This document shows positions 7,576 through 15,085 of a stretch of 33,876 nucleotides of DNA, one piece after another. Each line of letters starts with the position of its first letter. Position 1 is the stretch's first letter. The stretch is taken from assembly GCA_964413825.1 (NCBI GenBank), contig CAYPTS010000012.1:1-33876 (forward strand). Direction: 5' to 3'. Origin of the DNA: JAFGKM01 sp964413825 (lineage in GTDB: Bacteria > Ratteibacteria > UBA8468 > B48-G9 > JAFGKM01). The notes beneath the pieces are model-generated. The model saw only the letters and a program-made list of their open reading frames with translations. It was not told the DNA's origin and searched no databases. Both the position numbers and the translations under genes were made by a program.

Positions 7576-8634
7576 TTAAAATACAACTTCTTTGCCGGAA
7601 TCCGCACTCCTGTAAATCCCCTCCAGCATCTTTATCACCTCAAGGGATTCTTCCGGTTTTACCGGCACCTCTTTGTCATCCCTGACGCATTCCACAAATG
7701 TCCGTATCTCCTCGTGGTGCGGGGTAACGTCCGCCAGGACGCTGAGCTTTGCATCTATATCCTGCAGGACTCCGCTTTTTTCAGTGTATATCTTCCCGTC
7801 GGGCCAGTGCATACCCGCTTCCGTTCCGTATAGCGTTGTGGAGAAATCCTCCATCTTTTCCATGTTGGCAAGGAAACTGGTGGACAATGATATCGTCCTT
7901 CCGTCGGCAAATCTTATGAAACCCACCGCAAAATCTTCCACGTCATACGTCTTTCTGTTCCATTCGCCCCAGGCGGATGCATTTCTTATGTCCGTTCTCT
8001 TCGCCATTTTTGTGCAGGCGGTGCCTTTGACCGAATGAACCTTCGGGCATCCCATGAACCAGTATGTCAGGTCGAGTATGTGCACTCCGATGTCAAACAT
8101 GGGTCCGCCTCCGGAGAGAGCTTTCTTAATGAATGTATCTCTTGCCGGTATGCCTCTTCTTCTCATGGCGTTTGCGACCGCATGGTAGATTTCCCCGAAA
8201 ACGCCTTCTTCAATCATCTTCTTGACTGCCGCGCTGTCCTTTCTGAACCTCTGGTGCTGTGCGGCCATGACCTTCTTTCCGGATTTCTTCGATGCCGCAA
8301 TCATTCCCTCGACCTCTTTTACGCTTACCGCAAGCGGCTTCTCGCATATTACGTGCTTGCCCGCCTTAAGCGAGGCGACCGTTACAGGAAAGTGAAACGT
8401 GTTGGGCGTACAGACATCAACGATGTCTATTTCGTCCATCTCGAGGAGTTTCTTGTAGTCGTCAAACACGCATGGGATGCCGAACTCCTCTTTAGCCGCC
8501 TTGCGCGCCGCCGGAGAAGCGTCCACCGCTCCCAGTATCTCTACGCAATCCAGTTTTTTCCATCCGGGCAGGTGGCATGCTTTTGCAATGCCGCCGAACC
8601 CTACAACCCCCACTCCGTACTTTTTCCCTTTCAT
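7576..8634 (-). CDS. Gfo/Idh/MocA family NAD(P)-dependent oxidoreductase
   Basis: A 352-residue protein. An N-terminal Rossmann fold carries the nucleotide motif GVGVVGFGGIA (7-17). EKPLAV at 98-103 holds the family Lys of the EKP signature. DIGVHILDLTYWFMG in the C-terminal half supplies the usual substrate-side Asp and His. Members oxidise or reduce sugars, inositols and sugar derivatives. ATG 8634 was chosen because AAGGAG lies 10 bases upstream; a further upstream start would run into poorly conserved sequence. It is the first gene of the minus-strand group, and its neighbours point to a sugar or polyol substrate. The exact substrate is not visible. Confidence 0.92.
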   Translation of the reverse strand: MKGKKYGVGVVGFGGIAKACHLPGWKKLDCVEILGAVDASPAARKAAKEEFGIPCVFDDYKKLLEMDEIDIVDVCTPNTFHFPVTVASLKAGKHVICEKPLAVSVKEVEGMIAASKKSGKKVMAAQHQRFRKDSAAVKKMIEEGVFGEIYHAVANAMRRRGIPARDTFIKKALSGGGPMFDIGVHILDLTYWFMGCPKVHSVKGTACTKMAKRTDIRNASAWGEWNRKTYDVEDFAVGFIRFADGRTISLSTSFLANMEKMEDFSTTLYGTEAGMHWPDGKIYTEKSGVLQDIDAKLSVLADVTPHHEEIRTFVECVRDDKEVPVKPEESLEVIKMLEGIYRSADSGKEVVF

Positions 8635-8665
8635 TGTGTATAGACTCCTTAACCCTAACACTTTT

Positions 8666-8812
8666 CGTCATTGCGAGGAATGGGATTCCCACGCTCGTCA
8701 TTGCGAGGAATGCTTCAAATGACGAAGCAATCTCAATGACAAGCTCGGAACAGGCTCCGCAATCTCATATTAAGGTTGAGATTGCCGCGGCAGAAAACGC
8801 CTCGCAATGACA
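8666..8812. repeat. Composite intergenic repeat (CATTGCGAG family), inverted relative to 3257-3444
   Basis: It starts CGTCATTGCGAGGAATGGG and ends CTCGCAATGACA. Bases 8668-8768 match the reverse complement of 3312-3412 without a mismatch that I can find. After that the two copies diverge (CATATTAAGGTTGAGATTG here). It lies between two convergently spaced minus-strand genes. Confidence 0.9.
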
Positions 8813-8833
8813 AATGGTAGAGTTCCTTTATTT

Positions 8834-10927
8834 TTATCCGTTAAAGGCGAAGCGGGCGTCAACCGCCACCGCGCCTTTTCCTTTTTCCATCACCATCAGC
8901 GGGTTAATGTCCATCTCTTCTATCTCCGGGAAATCACTGCACAACTGCGAAACCCGCATCAAAACGTCCTTTATCGCCTCAACGTCCCTTTCCGCCGCAC
9001 CCCTGAATCCCTTCAGCATTTTTACCGTCCGGATTTCCTCAATCATCTCGCCCGCGTCAACGTCGGTTATCGGTATAACCCTGAAGGAAACGTCTTTCAG
9101 AAGTTCGACGTATATGCCGCCCAGGCCGAACATGAGAAGATGCCCGAACTGCGGGTCTTTGTTCACGCCGATTATTATCTCCGTGCCGCCGGTTATCAGC
9201 GGTTGGAGTTGAACGCCTTCTATAACGGCGTCCTTCTTGTATTTCTTCGCCGACGCCATGATATCGCTGAATCCTTTCTCAATCTCCGCGGCGGAAGAAA
9301 GCCCCACTTTCACCCCGCCCGCCTCGGTTTTGTGCAGGATGTCTGGCGAAACAAGTTTCATGACCACCGCGCCGCCGTACTTCTCAAAGTATTTTTTACA
9401 TTCCGAAACGTCCTTTGCGACCGCCGACTCCACGGTTTTGATGCCGTATGCGGCGAGTATCCGCCGGCCTTCTATGTCGCCCGCGGTTTTTCCGCCGGAC
9501 GCCTTGATGTCTGCCATTACCGAGGCAACCGTTTTCCTGTCCGCGTCAAAACTTACCGTCTGCCCCTTGTTCTTGTCAACCCACGTCTTATATCCGAGCA
9601 TGCCCTTGACCGACGAGACCGCCCTTTCCGGGAACAGGTAGTTGGGGACGCCGTTGTTCATAAGGACGTTGATGCCGTCGTTGATTCTCTTCCCGCCCAT
9701 GAAGCATCCGAGCACCGGCTTTTTGCCTGTTTTGGATATTTCCACGACCTTCTCCGCGGTCTCCGGTATCTGCGTGACGACCTGCGGGGTTACGATGGAG
9801 ATGACCGCGTCGACGTTTTTGTCCGACAGCACAACCTCCAGCGCCTTTCCGTATTTGTCCGCAAGGGCGTCTCCGAGAACGTCCACAGGATTGTTCACGT
9901 TCGCCGCGGCGGGCAGGAAACTTTTCAAACTGCTCTTCGTTTCCTCCGACAGAGGCGCCGGCGCGAGCTTCGCGCCCTCTATGGCGTCGATGCACATTAC
10001 CGCAGGGCCTCCCGCATTGGTTACAATGCCGATTTTCCCGCCGGCAGGCGCGGGCTGGCTGGCGAAGGCAAGAGCGTAGTCGAAAAGTTCCTGCACTGAA
10101 TCGGCTCTTATGACGCCTGCCTGTTTCAGCGCGGCGCCGTATGCGCTGTCCGAGCCGGCGAGACTGCCGGTATGCGAGGATACTGCTTTACTGCCGGCCG
10201 AACTTTTGCCCGACTTCACCATTATGATGGGTTTTTTTGCGGCGACGCTTTTTACCTTTTCTATAAACCTTCTGCCGTTTTGCAGTCCCTCGAGATAAAG
10301 AAGTATGACGTTTGTTTCAGGGTCGTCTCCGAACTCCTCTATAAGGTCGGTCTCTGATACGTCGGCCATGTTGCCGAAACTTACGAATTTGGAAAATCCT
10401 ATGCCTTCCTTTGCCGCCCAGTCCAGCACCGCGGTGCCCAGCGCCCCGGACTGCGTGATAAAGGAGATTTTGCCTTTCGGAGGCATCTCAAATGCGAAGG
10501 AAGCGTTCAGGTTGTTCACCGCGTCAATCACCCCCAGGCAGTTGGGGCCTATCATCCGCATCCCGTATTTTTTTGTTACCGCCTTGAGTTGCTCCTCCAA
10601 CTGCTTTCCTTCCGCCCCTGCTTCTTTGAAGCCCGCGGTTATCACTATGAGTCCCTTGACGCCGGCTCTTCCGCACTCCTCCGCTACGTCCAGCACGAAT
10701 TTTGACGGTATGACTATAATTACAAGTTCGGGCGGAGAGGGGATTTCGGATATTGATTTGTAGGTTTTCATGTTCAGGATTTCTTCTGCGGAAGGATTGA
10801 CGGGGTAGATACTGCCTTTGTATCCTCCCTCGACGAGGTTTTTCAAGATTCTGTAGCCCAGTTTATCGGGACTTTTTGATGCGCCGACGAGAGCGACGCC
10901 TGCCGGTGTGAAAAATTGCTTTAACAT
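8834..10927 (-). CDS. ADP-forming acyl-CoA (acetyl-CoA) synthetase, fused alpha-beta form
   Basis: A 697-residue single-chain enzyme: acyl-CoA + ADP + Pi to acid + ATP + CoA, giving substrate-level ATP. An N-terminal CoA-binding Rossmann domain (about 5-125; VALVGASKSPDKLGYRIL) is followed by ligase-CoA domains (about 150-460; FITQSGALGTAVLDWA). SSHTGSLAGSD holds H252, the residue phosphorylated in this family. The C-terminal ATP-grasp domain runs from about 480 to 697 (SPDILHKTEAGGVKVG; MDINPLMV). The start follows GGGAGG by 8 bases. It diverges from tyrS, with separate promoters in the gap. Length and domain order match fused bacterial and archaeal forms. The preferred acid (acetate, propionate or aryl acid) cannot be told. 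It fits an anaerobic acetate-producing metabolism. Confidence 0.93.
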   Translation of the reverse strand: MLKQFFTPAGVALVGASKSPDKLGYRILKNLVEGGYKGSIYPVNPSAEEILNMKTYKSISEIPSPPELVIIVIPSKFVLDVAEECGRAGVKGLIVITAGFKEAGAEGKQLEEQLKAVTKKYGMRMIGPNCLGVIDAVNNLNASFAFEMPPKGKISFITQSGALGTAVLDWAAKEGIGFSKFVSFGNMADVSETDLIEEFGDDPETNVILLYLEGLQNGRRFIEKVKSVAAKKPIIMVKSGKSSAGSKAVSSHTGSLAGSDSAYGAALKQAGVIRADSVQELFDYALAFASQPAPAGGKIGIVTNAGGPAVMCIDAIEGAKLAPAPLSEETKSSLKSFLPAAANVNNPVDVLGDALADKYGKALEVVLSDKNVDAVISIVTPQVVTQIPETAEKVVEISKTGKKPVLGCFMGGKRINDGINVLMNNGVPNYLFPERAVSSVKGMLGYKTWVDKNKGQTVSFDADRKTVASVMADIKASGGKTAGDIEGRRILAAYGIKTVESAVAKDVSECKKYFEKYGGAVVMKLVSPDILHKTEAGGVKVGLSSAAEIEKGFSDIMASAKKYKKDAVIEGVQLQPLITGGTEIIIGVNKDPQFGHLLMFGLGGIYVELLKDVSFRVIPITDVDAGEMIEEIRTVKMLKGFRGAAERDVEAIKDVLMRVSQLCSDFPEIEEMDINPLMVMEKGKGAVAVDARFAFNG

Positions 10928-11020
10928 TGCATATGCCTCCCTTGCTCTGAATTCTCCCCTGTGGAATTTTTATATGAGGAGTTTAAGATTTTGTTTTATA
11001 GGAATATAAAATCCCTAATT

Positions 11021-11049
11021 AAGATATTCCATATCTGAAAAAAAGTCAA
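11021..11049 (-). promoter_or_regulatory. Promoter candidate of the acyl-CoA synthetase gene
   Basis: On the minus strand TTGACT (11049-11044), a 17-base spacer, then TATCTT (11026-11021). The -10 box overlaps the palindrome AGATAT-TCC-ATATCT at 11022-11036, which could be an operator. The leader would be about 90 bases. Confidence 0.4.
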
Positions 11050-11055
11050 AAATGC

Positions 11056-11084
11056 TTGACTTATGCCCTGCGGAACGGTAAACT
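11056..11084 (+). promoter_or_regulatory. Promoter of tyrS, abutting the start codon
   Basis: TTGACT (11056-11061), 17 bases, TAAACT (11079-11084). The first codon begins at 11093, only 8 bases after the -10 box, so the transcript should begin 0-3 bases before the ATG. Confidence 0.6.
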
Positions 11085-11092
11085 CTTGCATT

Positions 11093-12301
11093 ATGAACGA
11101 GACTGAAAAGCAGTTTGAGGTACTGAAGAAAAACACCGCGGAGATTATAGAAGAGAAGGAACTGAAGGAGAAAATAGCCGGTTCCGTCAAAACCAATACG
11201 CCTCTGCGGATTAAATACGGTATAGACCCCACCGCGCCGGAAATACACCTCGGGCACACGGTGCCCATTAAAAAACTCAGGGATTTCCAGGACCTCGGGC
11301 ACAGGGTTCTTTTTCTGATAGGCGATTTCACCGCCCGTATAGGCGACCCTACCGGCAGGAATGAAACCAGGCCCATCCTTTCGGTGGAACAGATAAAGGA
11401 AAACCTTTCGAGGTACAGGGAACAGGCGGGGAAAATACTCGACCTTTCCAAAACCGAGTTCGTGTACAATTCCGACTGGCTGTCGAAACTGACGCTCGAG
11501 GAGGTCATAAAACTCACCTCGGTCTTTACCATTGCGCAGGTTTTGGAGCGCGAGGACTTTTCGCAGAGATACCGGTCCGGCAGGCCCATCTGCCTTCAGG
11601 AGTTTCTCTACCCGCTTTTGCAGGGATACGATTCATACGCGCTGAATGCCGACGTGGAAATCGGCGCAACCGAACAGAAGTTCAACCTTTTGGCTGGAAG
11701 AACCATCCAGGAGGCGTTCGGGCAGAAAAAGCAGGTTGTCATTACCATGCCGATACTTGTGGGCACCGACGGCAGTATGAAGATGAGCAAGAGTTACGGC
11801 AACCACATCCCCATTGAGACCACCGCGGGGGAGATGTTCGGCAAGGTTATGTCCATACCGGACAGCGCCATGGAGGAGTACTTTCGCCTGTTGACAGGCG
11901 TGCCCGAAGCGGACTTCAAGAGCATTATCAAGGACACCCCGCGGCAGGCAAAGGCGCAACTTGCAAAAGAAATAATAAAGGGATATTTCGGAGACGCCGC
12001 GGCAGAGGATGCCGAACGGGAATTCGAAAGGATATTCAAGGAAAAGCAGGCGCCGGCCGACATCCCGGAATTTGTTGTAGAAAGCGGCCTTTTTGACGCC
12101 GGAGGAAAAATTTCCCCTGCCGACCTTATCGCGGCGAGCGGGCTTGCGCCTTCAAAGGCGGAGGCCAGAAGGCTGGTTATACAGAAGGCTGTAAAGCTGG
12201 ATAACCAGATAATAGAAGACCCGCACGCGGGAATTGCCGTCAGGGACGGGCAGGTTCTCAAGGTTGGCAAACGTAAATTCCTTAGACTGAAAATCCGCTG
12301 A
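11093..12301 (+). CDS. tyrS: Tyrosyl-tRNA synthetase
   Basis: A 402-residue class I aminoacyl-tRNA synthetase that charges tRNA-Tyr. The HIGH signature is HLGHT at 52-56 and the KMSKS loop is K230-S234. YDSYALNADVEIGATEQKFNLLAGR is the tyrosine-site region typical of the TyrZ-like bacterial branch. An S4 RNA-binding domain closes the protein (about 340-402; LIAASGLAPSKAEARRLVIQ). The ATG at 11093 fits the family start; an earlier open frame begins inside the promoter. There is no Shine-Dalgarno sequence within 12 bases, and the promoter lies immediately upstream. The gene appears monocistronic; a repeat block follows. No T-box-like leader exists because there is no room for one. Confidence 0.97.
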   Translation: MNETEKQFEVLKKNTAEIIEEKELKEKIAGSVKTNTPLRIKYGIDPTAPEIHLGHTVPIKKLRDFQDLGHRVLFLIGDFTARIGDPTGRNETRPILSVEQIKENLSRYREQAGKILDLSKTEFVYNSDWLSKLTLEEVIKLTSVFTIAQVLEREDFSQRYRSGRPICLQEFLYPLLQGYDSYALNADVEIGATEQKFNLLAGRTIQEAFGQKKQVVITMPILVGTDGSMKMSKSYGNHIPIETTAGEMFGKVMSIPDSAMEEYFRLLTGVPEADFKSIIKDTPRQAKAQLAKEIIKGYFGDAAAEDAEREFERIFKEKQAPADIPEFVVESGLFDAGGKISPADLIAASGLAPSKAEARRLVIQKAVKLDNQIIEDPHAGIAVRDGQVLKVGKRKFLRLKIR

Positions 12302-12332
12302 CAAGAACGGAGATGATAATTGCCTAAACGTT

Positions 12333-12567
12333 TGTCATTGCGAGGAATGCCCTCCGTAGCCTTGGCGAAGGGGGGAATGCTTCAAATGACGAAGCAATCT
12401 CCATGACAAACTCGGAACAGGCTCTGCAATCTCATATTAAGGTTGAGATTGCCGCGCCAAAAGACGGCTCGCAATGACAACGGACGTTGAGATTGCCGCG
12501 CCAAAAGACGGCTCGCAATGACAACGGACGTTGAGATTGCCGCGCCAAAAGACGGCTCGCAATGACA
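12333..12567. repeat. Intergenic CATTGCGAG repeat with 3x 44-bp tandem
   Basis: A composite copy starting TGTCATTGCGAGG fills most of the 286-base gap between tyrS and the aldolase. Within it a 44-base unit beginning GTTGAGATTGCCGCGCC recurs at 12442, 12486 and 12530; the third copy departs after CAATGACA. The units look identical by eye. Confidence 0.9.
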
Positions 12568-12587
12568 TAGGGGGAAGGAGCAGGACA

Positions 12588-13241
12588 ATGGAAAAGATAA
12601 GACAGCAGTTAAGCGAATACGGCAGGAAACTTGTGGAAAAGGGGCTTGTCGCAGGCCCCGGCGGCAACATTAGCGCAAGGGAAGGCGATTACGCGTATCT
12701 TTCCCCGAGCGGTTATTTCCTCGACGAAATAGAAGAAAAGGACTGGGTGAAGATAAACCTGAAAACCGGCAAGGTGTACGGGGATTTAAGGCCCACCTGC
12801 GAAACTACCATGCACCTTGGCATCTACGTGGAGCGCGGGGAAATCAGGGCGGTCATACATACGCATCCGCCCATCACCACGGGACTTATATCCGCCGGAG
12901 TCAGGTTCAAGCCGGTTTTCCCTGATTACGTGGCGCTTTTGGGCAGGGAAGTGCCGGTGGTTGACTACGTCCAGCCGGGCGGCGAGGCGATAAGGAAGGC
13001 GGTCGTCGACAAGATAAGGAAATGCAACGCGGTTCTCCTGAAAAACCACGGTGCGGTGTGCATCGGCGAGACTTTGAAGGAAGCGTATGCAAGGAGCATC
13101 ATTGTGGAAGAAACCGCAAAGACCGTACTGGCGGGAAAGGTTGCCGGAAACCTCAAGTGCCTGAGTTTGCGCGAAATCGAGGAAGTGGAAAATATGGAGG
13201 CGGAGGACTACAGGAAAGCCCTGTTGAAATCAGCCAAATGA
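12588..13241 (+). CDS. Class II aldolase/adducin family protein
   Basis: A 217-residue zinc aldolase of the fuculose-1-phosphate aldolase type. Substrate loop GPGGNISAR is at 23-31. The zinc and catalytic set is complete: E72 (CETTMH), H91 and H93 (HTHPP) and H154 (KNHGAV), almost the numbering of E. coli FucA (E73, H92, H94, H155). The ATG at 12588 follows GGAAGGAG by 7 bases. Its stop codon overlaps the folP start (ATGA), so the two are translationally coupled. A sugar-phosphate aldolase (L-fuculose-1-P, L-rhamnulose-1-P or methylthioribulose-type substrates) is the default reading. Coupling to folP raises the possibility of a pterin-related retro-aldol job, which is inference only. Confidence 0.92.
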   Translation: MEKIRQQLSEYGRKLVEKGLVAGPGGNISAREGDYAYLSPSGYFLDEIEEKDWVKINLKTGKVYGDLRPTCETTMHLGIYVERGEIRAVIHTHPPITTGLISAGVRFKPVFPDYVALLGREVPVVDYVQPGGEAIRKAVVDKIRKCNAVLLKNHGAVCIGETLKEAYARSIIVEETAKTVLAGKVAGNLKCLSLREIEEVENMEAEDYRKALLKSAK

Positions 13242-14098
13242 ACCAATTCTGGGAAATCAAAGATAAAACGCTCTCTGTAAAACCTTTCCTCCTGATGGGG
13301 GTGCTCAACGTTACTCCCGATTCCTTCTATGCGGGCTCCCGTTATCCCGATCTCGAGAAGGCGGCCGACCGCGCAAAGGCAATGGTAAGCGAAGGCGCCG
13401 ACATCATAGACGTGGGAGGGGAGTCCACCCGACCCGGCAGTGAAAAAATCCCTGCACGCGAGGAAATAAAACGGGTGGCGCCCATAATAAAAATGCTTTC
13501 CGAAGAGACCCGCGCCGTCATATCCGTGGACACCTGCAAGCACAGGGTGGCCGAGAAAGCCGTCGAGGCCGGCGCATCCATAATCAACGACATCTCCGCC
13601 TTTTCCCTTGATAAAAAACTCTTCGGCGTTGTCAAAAACTCCGCCTGCGGGTATGTTTTGATGCACATGCGGGGCACGCCTGCCGACATGCAGGAAAACC
13701 CGTTTTACAAGGACGCTGTCCTCGAGATTTACGGGTTCCTTTACGAAAAACTTGCATGGATGCAGGACAAAGGCGTTGACCTGAAGCGCGTTGCCGTCGA
13801 CCCGGGCATCGGCTTCGGCAAGCGGCTTGAAGACAACCTTTCTCTTCTGAACAATCTTGACTGTTTCAAGAAACTTGGCAGGCCGGTACTCATCGGCACA
13901 TCAAGAAAATCCTTCATAGGAAAACTTCGCAACGGAGCGCCTCCCGAAGACCGGCTGGCCGGCTCGCTCGCCTCAGCCGTCCTCGCCTATGAAAAAGGGG
14001 CGCGTATTTTCCGGGTGCACGACGTAAAGGAAACAAAAGACGCCCTTTCTACCGCTTCCGCCATCCTTTCCCGCGGCCGCCGCGCCTCCGTCGGATGA
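13238..14098 (+). CDS. folP: Dihydropteroate synthase
   Basis: A 286-residue TIM-barrel enzyme joining 6-hydroxymethyl-dihydropterin diphosphate and p-aminobenzoate in folate synthesis. All family signatures are present: GVLNVTPDSF (21-30), DVGGESTRPGS (58-68), AVISVDT, IINDISA, LMHMRGTP, VDPGIGFGK and GTSRKSFIG (about 219-227). The ATG overlaps the preceding stop as ATGA, and the frame upstream of it is a shadow of the aldolase gene. No other folate genes are visible in the window. A GC-rich hairpin with eight Ts ends the unit. Confidence 0.97.
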   Translation: MNQFWEIKDKTLSVKPFLLMGVLNVTPDSFYAGSRYPDLEKAADRAKAMVSEGADIIDVGGESTRPGSEKIPAREEIKRVAPIIKMLSEETRAVISVDTCKHRVAEKAVEAGASIINDISAFSLDKKLFGVVKNSACGYVLMHMRGTPADMQENPFYKDAVLEIYGFLYEKLAWMQDKGVDLKRVAVDPGIGFGKRLEDNLSLLNNLDCFKKLGRPVLIGTSRKSFIGKLRNGAPPEDRLAGSLASAVLAYEKGARIFRVHDVKETKDALSTASAILSRGRRASVG

Positions 14099-14106
14099 TT
14101 TTTTTT
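14062..14106 (+). terminator. Probable intrinsic terminator at the end of folP
   Basis: CATCC (14062-14066) can pair with GGATG (14093-14097) around an inner GCGG/CCGC stem. A run of eight Ts follows at 14099-14106. The stem lies within the last folP codons. Confidence 0.5.
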
Positions 14107-14133
14107 GCCGTATCTTCAAAAATGTGATATATT
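14105..14133 (+). promoter_or_regulatory. Weak promoter candidate upstream of the MNT/HEPN pair
   Basis: TTGCCG (14105-14110), 17 bases, TATATT (14128-14133). The -35 box is poor. The leader to 14249 contains GGGGTCAGCTCC...GACCTCCGCGG sequence and a truncated repeat copy. Confidence 0.3.
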
Positions 14134-14225
14134 AATAAAGAGTTATTTTATTGACATGATGCGGTTTCCGGCCCTGGGGTCAGCTCCGTTCCAAGACCTC
14201 CGCGGAAAAAACAGGGGTCGACTCT

Positions 14226-14240
14226 TGTCATTGCGAGCGT
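14226..14240. repeat. Truncated single arm of the CATTGCGAG repeat
   Basis: TTGTCATTGCGAGCG stands alone 9 bases before the MNT start codon, with no right arm. It replaces any normal ribosome-binding site there. Confidence 0.6.
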
Positions 14241-14248
14241 TTTTACAT

Positions 14249-14581
14249 ATGAAAACTGTAACGCAGGATATTGCAGGCATACTGAAAGAGATGAAAGAAG
14301 AATTACAGTTACTGCTTGGGGACAATTTTTCAAAGATGGTGCTTTTCGGCTCAAGGGCAAGGGGCGACTGGGAAGAAGAATCCGATACTGATATTGCGTT
14401 GATAGTGAAAGATGTTACAAACCAGACAAGAAATTCAATATACGAGAAAGTTGCGGAAATAGAATTGAAGTATGATTTCCCGGTTTCTCTCCTGATTGTT
14501 CCGGAAAGCAGTTTTAACCGACTTAAAGAACGGGAGAGGAGAATAGCGCTGGATATAGAAAAAGAGGGGATAGAACTTTGA
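14249..14581 (+). CDS. MNT-type nucleotidyltransferase-domain protein (antitoxin-like)
   Basis: A 110-residue minimal nucleotidyltransferase. The signature GSRARGDWEEESDTD (34-48) supplies GS and the two catalytic Asp residues D46 and D48. In HEPN/MNT modules the MNT partner inactivates the HEPN toxin, in known cases by AMP transfer. ATG 14249 is where homology begins; upstream frame is intergenic repeat. No strong ribosome site precedes it. Its stop overlaps the TTG start of the HEPN gene, the usual coupling of such pairs. It probably works as antitoxin, but the partner lacks the standard RNase motif. Confidence 0.88.
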   Translation: MKTVTQDIAGILKEMKEELQLLLGDNFSKMVLFGSRARGDWEEESDTDIALIVKDVTNQTRNSIYEKVAEIELKYDFPVSLLIVPESSFNRLKERERRIALDIEKEGIEL

Positions 14582-14988
14582 GCCCTGACAATATCAAAAA
14601 GAACGTACTGGAAGAAATTGAAAGGACGGAAGAACTCAAGAAGGCCTATACGCTTCTTTCAGAAAACGGACTTTACAAGGATGCCGTAACAAAATTGTAC
14701 TACTATCTTCTTTATCACATAAGAGCGCTTCTTCTGACAAAAGAACTGGAACCGAAGAGCCACGAAGGCGCGCTGAGGTTGTTTTCCCTGTATTTTGTGA
14801 AAGATGGAAAATTTGAGCCCATGAGCGCCCATACATTCTCAAAACTGATGAAGTACAGGGAAGAGGCGGACTACACATCTTCGTACCTTTTTACAAAAGA
14901 GGATTTTGAGCAACTCAAAAAGGAGACGGAAGATTTAAGCGGTTTAATCAGAAAGCATTTACGGGAAGGCAGATTCGTTATAGAATAA
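14578..14988 (+). CDS. HEPN-domain protein (partner of MNT)
   Basis: A 136-residue helical HEPN protein of the COG1895-like branch: AVTKLYYYLLYHIRALL, then KSHEGALRLFSLYFVKDG, then KYREEADYTSSY. It starts at TTG 14578 (GAGGGG 8 bases upstream), overlapping the MNT stop as TTGA. HEPN toxins are ribonucleases that use an R-x4-6-H motif; I find none here, while the R..ADY signature of this branch is intact. It may therefore bind RNA or nucleotide rather than cut it, or act by another residue set. The gene pair sits in a cluster of small two-gene modules before the giant gene. Confidence 0.85.
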   Translation: MSPDNIKKNVLEEIERTEELKKAYTLLSENGLYKDAVTKLYYYLLYHIRALLLTKELEPKSHEGALRLFSLYFVKDGKFEPMSAHTFSKLMKYREEADYTSSYLFTKEDFEQLKKETEDLSGLIRKHLREGRFVIE

Positions 14989-14997
14989 TAAATTCAG

Positions 14998-15048
14998 CGG
15001 GAGAGGTTTTCCCGTAAATGTAGCATTATTTATTGCACATCATCGTTG
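14998..15048. repeat. Second-family hairpin repeat (GGGAGA...TCCC type)
   Basis: A hairpin GCGGGAGAGGTTTTCCCG, then AATGTAGC and TATTTATTGCAC, and directly after it a CATTGCGA element. The same order of parts recurs at 15690-15809. Confidence 0.65.
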
Positions 15049-15078
15049 CTTGTCATTGCGAACGAAGTGAAGCAATCT
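15049..15078. repeat. Short CATTGCGA repeat copy
   Basis: CTTGTCATTGCGAACGAAG followed by TGAAGCAATCTGG: left arm and centre only. Confidence 0.7.
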
Positions 15079-15085
15079 GGCTCTC

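Noticed and set aside
3257..8812. Composite transposon bounded by inverted repeats
   Set aside because: The arms belong to a dispersed intergenic family and no transposase or integrase lies between them; no target duplication is visible.
8807..10099. Long open frame (about 430 codons) on the plus strand
   Set aside because: It is antisense to the acyl-CoA synthetase gene, has no recognisable domain and arises from that gene's codon bias.
10928..11092. Riboswitch or T-box leader for tyrS
   Set aside because: The predicted promoter leaves no leader, and no T-box bulge or specifier structure is seen.
12442..12567. CRISPR array
   Set aside because: The units are contiguous with no unique spacers, and no cas genes are present.
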